From CAWFGW01 sp963849955 (GTDB taxonomy: Bacteria; Bacteroidota; Bacteroidia; Cytophagales; JAAEPT01): a DNA stretch of 64,000 bases. Where the stretch lies: the NCBI GenBank assembly GCA_963849955.1, contig CAWKJU010000031.1, forward strand, positions 1-64,000, read 5' to 3'. The notes below the pieces were generated by a model that saw only the letters and a list, made by a program, of their open reading frames with translations, did no database searches and was not told the origin of the DNA. Below, piece by piece: positions 8,323 to 16,855 of this stretch (positions are counted from its first letter, which is position 1; every line of letters begins with the position of its first letter). Both the position numbers and the translations under genes were made by a program.

Positions 8323-9078
8323 TTAAGATTTAATATCCTTTAAAAAAGGTAATTTCTTTCGATACTCTTCCAAAGCCGCTTTATTCAACTCTATAATTGT
8401 CAATTTTTCCTCAGCGCCTAATTCAGCTACGATATCACCATTGAAGTCCACCACCATGGACTGTCCGTTATAATCCCAACCATTGCCGTCAGTTCCGATA
8501 CGGTTTAGTCCTACCACATAACATTGATTTTCAATCGCTCTTGCGGCTAATAATTTTTTCCAGTGTTCGATTCGTTTAGAAGGCCAGTTAGCAATATAGA
8601 TCAAACAATCGTAAGCCGTCCCAATATTTCGAGCTATTTCTGGGAAACGCAGGTCATAGCAAATCAAACCGCTGCACTTAAAATCTGCCACAGGAAAAAT
8701 TGCTTGTTTGGTTCCAGAAGTAAATAAGTTTGTTTCATCCCCGTAAGAAAAAAGTTGCTGTTTATCGTATTCTGAGATAAGGCCTTGGGGAGAAACGGCC
8801 ATTAATCGGTTTTTTATTCCCTCTTCGTCTTTGATGATAAAACTACCCACAAGAGTAGCCTGTAATCGTTTTGCTTGCTGTTGAAGCCATTTGAATGTGT
8901 TTGTGTGAGGATGCTCAGCAAGAGAAGCGGTGTTTACTGAAAACCCAGTCGAAAACATTTCCGGCAACACAATTAAATCCACGGATTCTTCTAACCCACT
9001 TAGCTTTTCTTCCAACTCAGCGAAGTTTGCTTCCTTCTGTTCCCAAAAAATATCGGTTTGTACGAGGCAGATTTTCAT
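8323..9078 (-). CDS. Nitrilase-superfamily amidase (omega-amidase/YafV type)
   Basis: The 251-aa cytoplasmic C-N hydrolase carries the catalytic triad as Glu40 ('IVLPEMFSTGF'), Lys106 ('EYDKQQLF') and Cys140 ('GLICYDLRFPE'). The pattern 'FSYGDETNLFTSG' and the short length resemble YafV/Nit2 omega-amidases, which deamidate alpha-ketoglutaramate or alpha-ketosuccinamate and help in methionine salvage. The precise substrate cannot be fixed from sequence alone. It is followed on the same strand by no close gene. The 127 bp between its stop and the cyclo-ligase gene is pyrimidine-rich filler with no visible gene. Confidence 0.9.
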   Translation of the reverse strand: MKICLVQTDIFWEQKEANFAELEEKLSGLEESVDLIVLPEMFSTGFSVNTASLAEHPHTNTFKWLQQQAKRLQATLVGSFIIKDEEGIKNRLMAVSPQGLISEYDKQQLFSYGDETNLFTSGTKQAIFPVADFKCSGLICYDLRFPEIARNIGTAYDCLIYIANWPSKRIEHWKKLLAARAIENQCYVVGLNRIGTDGNGWDYNGQSMVVDFNGDIVAELGAEEKLTIIELNKAALEEYRKKLPFLKDIKS

Positions 9079-9148
9079 TTTAGTATTAAGTCTTTTGTTA
9101 TTAGTATTGAATAAAACAAACTAGTTAGTCAATACTTTGTACTTGCTA

Positions 9149-9706
9149 CTACCTAGCAGGAAACTTCATACGATAGTCTGTATCAACAATTCCCTTTGAA
9201 ATATTTAACAGACGTTTTTTAATTAAACGTTTTTTAATCGTTGAAAGGTAGTCAGTGAATAGCACGCCTTCCACATGATCGTATTCATGTTGAATAATTC
9301 TTGCTTGAATGCCGCTGTAATCCTCTTCGTGTTCTTCCCAATTTTCATCGAAATAGTGAATCGTTAAATTTTCTCTTCGGTACACATCTTCTCTGATGCC
9401 AGGAATACTCAAACAGCCTTCTTCAAAAACCCATTTTTTGCCTGTTTCTTCCACTATAGTAGCATTAATAAATGCTTTTTTCACGCCCAAGTGTTCTTCT
9501 CCTTCATCCTCCAACGGAGTGCTGTCTATGACAAATACGCGAAGATCTTTGCCGATTTGAGGAGCGGCTAAACCTACGCCATTGGCTTCATACATGGTTT
9601 CGAACATATCCGAAACCAACGCTTTGATATCCACTTCTCCCTCTTCTACATCTCGTGTTTCTTTCTTTAAAACAGGGTCGCCATAGGCTATAATTGGGTA
9701 AATCAT
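9149..9706 (-). CDS. def: Peptide deformylase
   Basis: It removes the N-formyl group from nascent proteins. All three family motifs are present in the 185-aa protein: 'GVGLAAPQIG' (43-52), 'EGCLSIPG' with metal ligand Cys98, and 'QHEYDHVEG' with His140, Glu141 and His144. The ATG overlaps the ruvX stop as ATGA, so translation is probably coupled. This def-ruvX pairing is frequent in Bacteroidota. Confidence 0.97.
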   Translation of the reverse strand: MIYPIIAYGDPVLKKETRDVEEGEVDIKALVSDMFETMYEANGVGLAAPQIGKDLRVFVIDSTPLEDEGEEHLGVKKAFINATIVEETGKKWVFEEGCLSIPGIREDVYRRENLTIHYFDENWEEHEEDYSGIQARIIQHEYDHVEGVLFTDYLSTIKKRLIKKRLLNISKGIVDTDYRMKFPAR

Positions 9707-10116
9707 GGGTGTTGTGCTAAATAGGATTGTAAAATAATTGCCGCACTTACTTTATCAATATTACCTTTTATTTTGCGGTCTTTTTTGCTCATGCCTCCTT
9801 CTATCATCGCACTTAAAGCCATTTTAGAAGTAAAACGTTCATCGATCAAAGTTACGGGTTTTTCGGGAAACTTCACTTTGAACTGTTCCACAAATCGCTC
9901 AACCAAGGCGGTGGCGTGTGTATCAGTGTTATCCAACCGCTTAGGCATACCAATCACAACATTCGAAACCTCTTCCTTTTGGAAATAAGTTCGAAGAAAT
10001 TCACCCAACTTTTTAGTTTCCACGGTCTCTAAAGGGGAAGCGATAATTCCCAACGGGTCAGTGACAGCAAGTCCTGTACGAACTTTGCCGAAGTCAATTG
10101 CGATAATACGAGCCAA
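9703..10116 (-). CDS. ruvX: Putative pre-16S rRNA nuclease / Holliday junction resolvase (YqgF), TTG start
   Basis: The 137-aa RNase H-like protein has 'IIAIDFGKVRTGLAVTD' (first catalytic Asp), 'NVVIGMPKRLD', 'VTLIDERFTS' and the final acidic 'DKVSAAIILQSYL'. The family matures 16S rRNA and was earlier called a Holliday junction resolvase. The start is TTG (10114-10116), directly after the stop codon of the hemerythrin gene. No ATG could replace it without losing the first catalytic Asp. Confidence 0.94.
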   Translation of the reverse strand: MARIIAIDFGKVRTGLAVTDPLGIIASPLETVETKKLGEFLRTYFQKEEVSNVVIGMPKRLDNTDTHATALVERFVEQFKVKFPEKPVTLIDERFTSKMALSAMIEGGMSKKDRKIKGNIDKVSAAIILQSYLAQHP

Positions 10117-10869
10117 TTAATTATGAGGGGTTAGTGCGCTACTTTTTTGAATCACCTGCCGCTCTAGCTCAATCGCTTTCGGAAGTAATAATTCATTTTC
10201 AATGCGAGCATGAAGCTCCATTTCGCGGTCAAAAGCTTTTAGTTCTTGAATCACAATTTTCTCCAAACTGGAAGCGGAAGTGTGTAATTGATAATCATTT
10301 GTAATCAGGCGGATACCGTCAGTCTCGTCTTCATGAGCATGGGCTAAGGCAAATTGCTGGATGGAATAATTACGGTATTCAAAAAGTATTGAAGCCATCA
10401 GATTTTTTCGCTTAGAAGCTCGGCTCAACTGTACTACATAGTCAAACAATTCATCTTCTTCTTCATGAATATGTTTGATAAAATCTTCCACGTAAATGGG
10501 GATAATTGTTTTTAAATCATGAGCAAGTTCCCTATTTGTAAACTCGTTAGGGAGAATCATTTCCGCTAAATCTTGCACATAAGGAAGTCGTTCACGAATA
10601 ATCAGCCGGTGCATATAGCGTAAATAGGAGATTGTTAACTCAACAGGGTAATGTTGTAATTCTGCTAAGTGTTTGTAATCTTTTTCAATGCTGTGTAGTT
10701 TATTTACTGCCACAAACACGGATACACCTGATTGGTGACAAGCTTCCACCAGGGAAGAAGTTGGGAACTTTGGGTAGGTGATTCCCATGGAATGCAAAGC
10801 CGAGGCAAAAAATGAGTTCTTCGTTACCAACGAAGACAAAGAAGTTGATACAGACAATCTTTCGCTCAT
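10117..10869 (-). CDS. Hemerythrin-domain protein related to RIC/ScdA iron-sulfur repair proteins
   Basis: The 250-aa protein is mostly a four-helix hemerythrin domain. Likely di-iron ligands are His87, His133 or His135 with the following Glu residues ('HIHEEED'), His177/His179, His220 and Glu224 ('HARIENE'). Residues 20-58 resemble the ScdA N-terminal domain in spacing, but the conserved double cysteine (CCGG) is absent; the only Cys is in 'EACHQSG'. RIC proteins repair Fe-S clusters after nitric-oxide or oxidative damage; this divergent member may sense or store oxygen or iron instead. A palindrome sits just upstream of its start. It leads the ruvX-def operon with no gap. Confidence 0.82.
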   Translation of the reverse strand: MSERLSVSTSLSSLVTKNSFFASALHSMGITYPKFPTSSLVEACHQSGVSVFVAVNKLHSIEKDYKHLAELQHYPVELTISYLRYMHRLIIRERLPYVQDLAEMILPNEFTNRELAHDLKTIIPIYVEDFIKHIHEEEDELFDYVVQLSRASKRKNLMASILFEYRNYSIQQFALAHAHEDETDGIRLITNDYQLHTSASSLEKIVIQELKAFDREMELHARIENELLLPKAIELERQVIQKSSALTPHN

Positions 10870-10871
10870 AT

Positions 10872-10884
10872 GTAACTAAGTTAC
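10872..10884. promoter_or_regulatory. Palindrome GTAAC-TAA-GTTAC next to the hemerythrin start
   Basis: A perfect 5+5 inverted repeat with a 3-bp centre lies 2 bp upstream of the hemerythrin ATG. Its position fits a repressor operator or an element in the transcript leader. The spacing (13 bp) is compatible with a dimeric regulator, but no regulator can be named from this sequence. Confidence 0.35.
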
Positions 10885-10953
10885 GAACTTTAACCTAAGA
10901 ATGGAACAAGTTGTTTCGAAGAAAACTAAAAGACTCCAATTTTTTCAACATCG

Positions 10954-10985
10954 CTTGTCACAAGTCATCTTTTCTAGTACGTTTG
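10954..10985 (+). promoter_or_regulatory. Promoter of tex
   Basis: The -7 element TACGTTTG (10978-10985) fully matches TAnnTTTG, and a CTTG at 10954-10957 lies 20 nt upstream, matching the Bacteroidota -33 TTG element and spacing. The predicted leader is about 17-18 nt, ending at the tex ATG. Confidence 0.65.
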
Positions 10986-11007
10986 GAATTGCGAACAAAC
11001 CAACACG

Positions 11008-13248
11008 ATGGAACAAAAATACATTCAACAAATAGCTAGCGAGTTAAGCATTCGACCAACACAAGTTACGGCAACCCTTGAACTATTAGCGGCAGGAGGG
11101 ACTATCCCTTTTATCGCTCGTTACCGGAAAGAAAAAACGGGTGAACTAGATGAAGTGCAAATTGCTGCTGTTCGTGACTTATCTGCTGGGTTTGAAGAAT
11201 TGGAAAAACGAAGAGCGTTTATTTTGAAATCCATTAAAGAACAAGAAAAACTAACTCCGGAATTGGAGAAAAAAATAGATGCGGCTACAACACTAACCGA
11301 ATTAGAAGACATTTACCTTCCATATAAACCCAAACGAAAAACCAAAGCAACAGTAGCAAAAGATAAAGGACTGGAACCACTGGCTAAATTTCTTTTCGAT
11401 CAAAACAGTTCGAATGTCGAGGGTGAAGCCGAAAAGTTCTTAAGTGAAGAAAAAGAAGTCAAGTCAATAGAAGAAGCCTTGCAAGGGGCGCGTGATATTA
11501 TTGCTGAGTGGGTAAGCGAAGATGCTGAAGCACGACAAAAACTGAGAAATGTATTTGAAAAATCAGCTATCGTAAAAACAAAAGTGTTGAAAGGAAAAGA
11601 AGCTGAAGGCGAAAAATATAAAGACTATTTTGAGTGGGAAGAGCCACTAGCAAAAACACCTTCGCACCGGTTGTTGGCAATGAGACGCGGAGAAAAAGAA
11701 ATGATTCTTAGCATGGATATCTCTCCTGAAAAGGAAGTAGCCATTGAAAAGTTAGAGCGTCAATTTGTAAAAGGAAACAATGCTGCTGCCAATCAAGTAC
11801 AACTCGCCATTGAGGACTGTTATAAACGCCTTCTAAAACCTTCCTTAGAAACAGAGTTCCGTTTAACTTCCAAGAAAAAAGCCGATTTGGATGCCATTCG
11901 GGTATTTACAGATAACCTGCGTGAGCTTTTATTGGCTTCACCATTGGGTCAAAAAGCGGTGTTGGCATTGGACCCAGGTTTTAGAACAGGCTGTAAAGTG
12001 GTTTGCTTAAATCAACAAGGGAAGTTGTTGCATAATGCAGCTATCTACCCGCACGAACCACAACGACAAACAGCTGCGGCAGAAGCAACTCTAATGCAAT
12101 TGGTGAACGAATATAAAGTCGAAGCGATTGCAATTGGTAATGGTACCGCTGGGAGAGAAACTGAAGCCTTTGTCAATAAAATAAAGTTTGACCACCCTGT
12201 GCAAGTGGTGATGGTGAATGAAAGTGGGGCCTCTATTTATAGTGCTTCAGAAATTGCTCGGGATGAATTTCCTGATCAGGATATTACTGTTCGTGGTGCC
12301 GTTTCTATCGGTAGACGTTTAGCTGACCCTCTGGCGGAGTTGGTGAAATTAGACCCAAAATCCATCGGTGTGGGACAATACCAACACGATGTGGATCAAA
12401 CGGCTTTGAAAAATGCACTGGATGATGTGGTCATGAGTTGTGTGAATGCAGTGGGCGTGGATGTGAATACGGCTAGTAAACAATTGCTCACGTATGTTTC
12501 TGGATTAGGACCAACCTTGGCGGAAAACATTGTCAACTATCGGAATGAAAATGGACCTTTCCAGTCCCGAAAGGAACTATTGAAAGTACCTCGCATGGGC
12601 GAGAAAGTGTTTGAGCAAGCGGCAGGTTTTTTACGCATCCGTGATGGTAAAAATCCGTTGGATGCCAGTGCCGTCCACCCGGAACGTTATAAGTTGGTTG
12701 AGCAAATGGCAAAAGACTTACAAAGTGATTTGAAAAACATCATAGGCAAGTCAGACATCAAATCAAAAATCGACCTAAAAAAGTATGTGAACGATGAAGT
12801 GGGTTTACCTACGCTTCAAGATATTTTGGAAGAACTTGTAAAACCCGGCCGCGACCCGCGTAAGGAATTTGAAGTCTTTTCATTTGATGATTCGGTACAC
12901 GATATCAATGATTTAAGAGAAGGCATGACCTTGCCAGGCATCGTGACTAATGTGACCAACTTTGGTGCTTTTGTAGACATTGGTGTGCATCAGGATGGTT
13001 TGGTACACATCAGTGAAATCTCCAACACTTTCGTGAAAGACCCGAACGAAGTGGTTAAAGTAAGCCAAAAAGTACAGGTGCGTGTGACAAGTGTGGACGT
13101 AGCTAGAAAACGTATCGCACTCTCCATGAAAGACGAACAACCCGCTATAACTAACAAACCAGTTCGACAAAAAAACATCGTAAAAAAGGAAGAACCACAA
13201 GGCAGCATGCAAGATAAGTTAGCTGCTTTGAAAGGGAAGTGGGGTTGA
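11008..13248 (+). CDS. tex: Tex-family S1 RNA-binding transcription accessory protein
   Basis: The 746-aa protein has the usual Tex layout: helical N-terminus beginning 'QIASELSIRPTQVTATLELLAAGGTIPFIARYRKE', a YqgF-like domain (about 315-450, 'VLALDPGFRTGCK'), helix-hairpin-helix region (about 490-560, 'LGPTLAENIVNYR'), and an S1 domain near 640-715 ('GMTLPGIVTNVTNFGAFVDIGVHQDGLVHISE'). Tex binds nucleic acid and is linked to transcription fidelity and gene expression under stress. It is monocistronic with a clear promoter. Confidence 0.96.
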   Translation: MEQKYIQQIASELSIRPTQVTATLELLAAGGTIPFIARYRKEKTGELDEVQIAAVRDLSAGFEELEKRRAFILKSIKEQEKLTPELEKKIDAATTLTELEDIYLPYKPKRKTKATVAKDKGLEPLAKFLFDQNSSNVEGEAEKFLSEEKEVKSIEEALQGARDIIAEWVSEDAEARQKLRNVFEKSAIVKTKVLKGKEAEGEKYKDYFEWEEPLAKTPSHRLLAMRRGEKEMILSMDISPEKEVAIEKLERQFVKGNNAAANQVQLAIEDCYKRLLKPSLETEFRLTSKKKADLDAIRVFTDNLRELLLASPLGQKAVLALDPGFRTGCKVVCLNQQGKLLHNAAIYPHEPQRQTAAAEATLMQLVNEYKVEAIAIGNGTAGRETEAFVNKIKFDHPVQVVMVNESGASIYSASEIARDEFPDQDITVRGAVSIGRRLADPLAELVKLDPKSIGVGQYQHDVDQTALKNALDDVVMSCVNAVGVDVNTASKQLLTYVSGLGPTLAENIVNYRNENGPFQSRKELLKVPRMGEKVFEQAAGFLRIRDGKNPLDASAVHPERYKLVEQMAKDLQSDLKNIIGKSDIKSKIDLKKYVNDEVGLPTLQDILEELVKPGRDPRKEFEVFSFDDSVHDINDLREGMTLPGIVTNVTNFGAFVDIGVHQDGLVHISEISNTFVKDPNEVVKVSQKVQVRVTSVDVARKRIALSMKDEQPAITNKPVRQKNIVKKEEPQGSMQDKLAALKGKWG

Positions 13249-13276
13249 GTTGAAAACATCATCCCGAATCCAACAT

Positions 13277-13396
13277 CGTCATTCCGGGTGAAGTGAAACG
13301 GAAGTCGGGAATTTAACTATCTTGAAAACGAATCAGTCTAAACCAAGAGATTCTTCGCTCCACCTGCCTGCCTGCAAGGCCGGCTCAGAATGACGA
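13277..13396. repeat. Palindromic intergenic repeat, copy 1
   Basis: The 120-bp element starts CGTCATTCC and ends with the near-complement AGAATGACGA. Its right half (taaaccaagagattcttcg... then ctcagaatgacga) recurs in the second copy at 15738-15840. Elements of this style (ends GTCATTC/GAATGAC) are common non-coding repeats in Bacteroidota genomes. This copy carries an extra CCTGCCTG-rich insertion. It may also act as a terminator for tex. Confidence 0.75.
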
Positions 13397-13426
13397 CCAC
13401 AAACTCACTTCTTTACTTTTATTTTA

Positions 13427-13434
13427 TACCTTTG
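13427..13434 (+). promoter_or_regulatory. Candidate -7 promoter element of the T9SS cargo gene
   Basis: TACCTTTG matches TAnnTTTG fully and lies 28 nt before the ATG at 13463. No good -33 TTG is seen at the usual distance, so the call is tentative. If real, it supports the ATG over the upstream TTG at 13451. Confidence 0.4.
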
Positions 13435-13462
13435 CGTTAGTTTTATCTAATTGTGTTTGCTG

Positions 13463-15721
13463 ATGAAAAAATTATTATTCTTTTTGGGGTTCGTTTTGTG
13501 CGGGTTGCTTGCTAATGCGCAGATTCCGGGGATTGAGAGTTATTCATCTGAAAATGCTGACACAATCTATGACAATGGTTCTAAAATATTTATCGAATAC
13601 ACTAATAAATGGTGTGCTGATGATAGCATTATATTTAATATTGTTTTTGATGTGGTAGAAAGCTATACTATTAGTGAATCTTTTGAACAGTATTTAGGAA
13701 ATAGATTTGAATCCTATAAAGGCAAAGTATACTTTCAAATACATTCAAATGTAGAGTCGTTTTCTATAAAAGGAAAAACAACTGGTAGAGTCTACGAATT
13801 TGAACCGGTACTTAAACCAATCATTGTAGATGATTTATCCTGGTACTCTAACACCAGTGATACAATAATATTTTGTTCTTTATTTCGATCATCTGAGATT
13901 TTTCCAAGATATAACAAAGAAAGCGTTGTAAGATCATCCTATTACGATGAACCTCTATTTCTGAATGATCCATATTCATATTTCGTAATAAATAACAAAC
14001 CCATTAAAGAAAAATTAACTTCTGATTTGAACTTAAAAGAAGGTGATATACTAAGAATTGAACGAACAAAATCAGAACAGCTTAATATAAACGGTTGTCT
14101 ATTAAAGCAATTGGAAGACACTTTGAAATCACCCAATTATTATATTAAGTATCAAAAAAACGTAGTGTTTAATAATGGATTAGCTATTACTAAAGGAGAT
14201 TCTATTATATGTCCTGGAGACACCGTTGAAATCAAAAAATTTAGTAGTGGTGGTTCATGGGTTAAAAACAATTCTTCTTTCAAATTTTGGAATAACTCAG
14301 GAGATATTTTAAAAGTTAATTCACCAGGTTTATACGCATATATCTTTAGTTCAGGTATCTGCCCATCAGTCTCACTTCCGTTAATTAAAATAAAAAGTGA
14401 TGTTAACTGTCTAGGGTTAATAAGTGGGGTAGTAAAAGATTTTGAAACAAAACAACTACAACCAGGCGTTTTGATTTCTACAAACACTGGACTAACTACA
14501 GTAACAGATCAGCTTGGAACCTATTTTTTTAAAGATGATTATAACAGTATAAATAATATTTCGGAAGTATTTATTGCTGACAAAAGATATTATTACGGGT
14601 CTTTAGATGTGGATTTCTATGACACTTTTAGATTCAATCCGAATTTGGATTTATACGCATTGCGTAAAACGGAGAATGATTTATATTCAACATTAAACAG
14701 CACTCAAAACCGCCCAGGTTTCACTATCCCTTACTATGTTTCCTTACATAACAGAGGCAAAAACCCTCTAACAACAAACGTAGCCGTAAACCTCGATGGC
14801 AACTTAACTTACACCTCAAAATCAGGAGAAAACAAACCCACCACAGCCTCAGGTCAAACCCTGACTTGGGATAACATCACCGTAGAAAGTGGTGCCACCA
14901 AACGCTTAACTTTTTATGCTACGCTAGATAGACTTACACCTTTAGGAACAGAGTTAGTAAGCACAGCAGAATTAATGATGGCTACACCGGATGATGTGCC
15001 AGAAAATGATAAAACTACTTTCAAAACCATCGTTTCCGGTTCATTTGACCCAAATGATAAATTGGTTACTTATGCAGGTGCTTACACTGAAGGTTATGTG
15101 TATGACACTACTAGTTTTGAATATACCATCCGTTTTCAAAACACAGGAACCGATACTGCTTTCACCGTCCGCATAGAAGATGTGATTTCTAAGAATTTAG
15201 ATTTGACGACTATTAACTTTATAGATGCGAGCCATGAGTTTACTCCATCCATATCAGGAGATACCGTAAAGTGGTTGTTTGAAAACATCTTATTAGCAGA
15301 TAGCAACACCAATGAGCCTGCCAGTCATGGTTTTGTACGCTTTTCAATAGAACAAAAACCCGGCAACTTATCAGGCACAGAAATTAGAAACAAAGCCGCT
15401 ATCTACTTTGACTTTAACGATCCAGTAATCACCAACGAAATTGTTAGCACGGTAAATAACGACATCGTAACCGAACTTAAACACGAAATCAGTTACCAAA
15501 CCCAAGGGATTGTTTCTGCTTACCCTAACCCAGCAAGAACTTCCATTAGCATTAACGCGGAAGGCAACGGAATCTTTGAGTTGTACAATGCGACCGGTTC
15601 ACAAGTGTTGAAGACACGAGAGAAAGAAAACATTCATATTGAAAGTCTAAAAAGTGGGGTTTATTATTATCAGTTCATCACCAACGAAAAAACGTTTTCG
15701 GGGAGTTTTGTGAAGGAGTGA
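13463..15721 (+). CDS. Secreted T9SS cargo protein with DUF11/DUF7619-like domains and type A sorting signal
   Basis: The 752-aa protein starts with a signal peptide (MKKLLFFLGFVLCGLLANAQ). The ATG at 13463 is preferred to an in-frame TTG four codons earlier. A central 'SGVVKDFETKQLQPGVLISTN' segment resembles a carboxypeptidase-regulatory-like beta domain. Next comes a conserved-repeat region ('LHNRGKNPLTTNVAVNL'), then 'GSFDPNDK' and 'YTIRFQNTGTDTAF', typical of T9SS-associated DUF7619 domains. The C-terminus ('AYPNPARTSISINAE' to 'GSFVKE') is a type A sorting domain. The N-terminal 400 residues are unrecognised and more AT-rich than the C-terminal half. The gene is flanked by two related repeats. 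Confidence 0.88.
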   Translation: MKKLLFFLGFVLCGLLANAQIPGIESYSSENADTIYDNGSKIFIEYTNKWCADDSIIFNIVFDVVESYTISESFEQYLGNRFESYKGKVYFQIHSNVESFSIKGKTTGRVYEFEPVLKPIIVDDLSWYSNTSDTIIFCSLFRSSEIFPRYNKESVVRSSYYDEPLFLNDPYSYFVINNKPIKEKLTSDLNLKEGDILRIERTKSEQLNINGCLLKQLEDTLKSPNYYIKYQKNVVFNNGLAITKGDSIICPGDTVEIKKFSSGGSWVKNNSSFKFWNNSGDILKVNSPGLYAYIFSSGICPSVSLPLIKIKSDVNCLGLISGVVKDFETKQLQPGVLISTNTGLTTVTDQLGTYFFKDDYNSINNISEVFIADKRYYYGSLDVDFYDTFRFNPNLDLYALRKTENDLYSTLNSTQNRPGFTIPYYVSLHNRGKNPLTTNVAVNLDGNLTYTSKSGENKPTTASGQTLTWDNITVESGATKRLTFYATLDRLTPLGTELVSTAELMMATPDDVPENDKTTFKTIVSGSFDPNDKLVTYAGAYTEGYVYDTTSFEYTIRFQNTGTDTAFTVRIEDVISKNLDLTTINFIDASHEFTPSISGDTVKWLFENILLADSNTNEPASHGFVRFSIEQKPGNLSGTEIRNKAAIYFDFNDPVITNEIVSTVNNDIVTELKHEISYQTQGIVSAYPNPARTSISINAEGNGIFELYNATGSQVLKTREKENIHIESLKSGVYYYQFITNEKTFSGSFVKE

Positions 15722-15737
15722 TAGTTGAGTGTTTGAA

Positions 15738-15840
15738 CGTCATCCTGAGTTCCCGATAACTATCGTGGACGAAGGATCTCCCAATCCTGAAAACGAATTA
15801 CTATAAACCAAGAGATTCTTCGCTCCGCTCAGAATGACGA
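15738..15840. repeat. Palindromic intergenic repeat, copy 2
   Basis: The 103-bp element begins CGTCATCCTGAG and ends CTCAGAATGACGA, nearly inverted termini. It contains an inner palindrome (cccgataactatcgtgg). About 60 bp of the right half is shared with copy 1 upstream of the same gene, in the same orientation. It could form a long hairpin that terminates transcription between the converging genes. Confidence 0.75.
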
Positions 15841-15859
15841 CTTACAATACTACGTTTTT

Positions 15860-16798
15860 TTAATCCTGTTCTTTTAGAAATGATTCCACTGTCTTCACCC
15901 ATTCCTCTTTGTCCTCCAATAAAAAAGTTTCATGAGCTGAGTTTTCAAATATTTTAAGCCCTTTCTCTCCATTTAAATTGGAATAAATTTTTTCCGTTTC
16001 GGCTAAACTCACTTTTGGGTCATTACGACCATACATCAATAAAGTAGGAACTGAAATAGTCTTTGCATATTCTTCAGGGTTATGATTAAAAGCCCAAAAA
16101 TCATTAATTACGCCTCCCCAAAATAGCAACAAATTAGCCATTGGAAAGGAAGGAACTCCCATCATAGCAAAGCGTGATTCCACTGTTTCCTTCATAGAGC
16201 CAAATGGGCATTCAATCATTATCGCATTGGGTTGTATTTGATATTTATCTATTGCTTTCATGATAGAAACAGCACCCATAGATGATCCATATAAATTAAC
16301 AGGCGATTTTGTTTGTTGCATGATAAACTCATAACACGCCTTTACTTGATCAGCTTCATAAAATCCAATGGTAGTTTGATAGCCTTCTGAACCCCCGGAG
16401 CCTAGGAAATCGACCATGAAGACGTCATAACCCATTTCAAGAAATGCTTCTGCTTTTTCCAGCTCTAAGGATTTTACTCCCGTGTATCCATGAAAGATAA
16501 GTATGGTGCCTAATGATGAGTCACTTTTAATCCACCAGCATTCATTACCTCCGACAAAAACTGTTTCATAACCCTGGGATGGAAAAATAGAATTTACTGG
16601 TTTAGGATTATTTATCCCAAAAAAGAGGGTGTTCAACTTTTCTAGTTGATTCAATTCATCCGGGTTTTGGGTTTTTGTGATTGTTGATTTAACAAAATGA
16701 GTGAATTTATAAGCATGGAAAGCAGCTATGATATTCATACCTAAAAAAATAAGTATACAGGCAATGATGGTAAGTCGGACTATTTTTCGTTTGTTCAT
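15860..16798 (-). CDS. Membrane-anchored alpha/beta hydrolase
   Basis: The 312-aa protein has an N-terminal membrane helix (about 8-28) and an alpha/beta-hydrolase fold: 'LIFHGYTGVKS' (oxyanion loop), nucleophile Ser173 in 'LYGSSMGAVS', acid Asp260 in 'LLMYGRNDPKVS', and His289 in 'FENSAHETF'. The closest style is the serine aminopeptidase/BAAT-like hydrolases often annotated as 'alpha/beta hydrolase'. The substrate is unknown. It faces the periplasm if the anchor is uncleaved. It is 57 bp downstream of the TPR gene on the same strand and may be co-transcribed with it. Confidence 0.88.
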   Translation of the reverse strand: MNKRKIVRLTIIACILIFLGMNIIAAFHAYKFTHFVKSTITKTQNPDELNQLEKLNTLFFGINNPKPVNSIFPSQGYETVFVGGNECWWIKSDSSLGTILIFHGYTGVKSLELEKAEAFLEMGYDVFMVDFLGSGGSEGYQTTIGFYEADQVKACYEFIMQQTKSPVNLYGSSMGAVSIMKAIDKYQIQPNAIMIECPFGSMKETVESRFAMMGVPSFPMANLLLFWGGVINDFWAFNHNPEEYAKTISVPTLLMYGRNDPKVSLAETEKIYSNLNGEKGLKIFENSAHETFLLEDKEEWVKTVESFLKEQD

Positions 16799-16855
16799 GA
16801 AAAGTCAAACGATAGAACTAAGTGCTTATTTTATTACTTATCGCTTAATAATACC

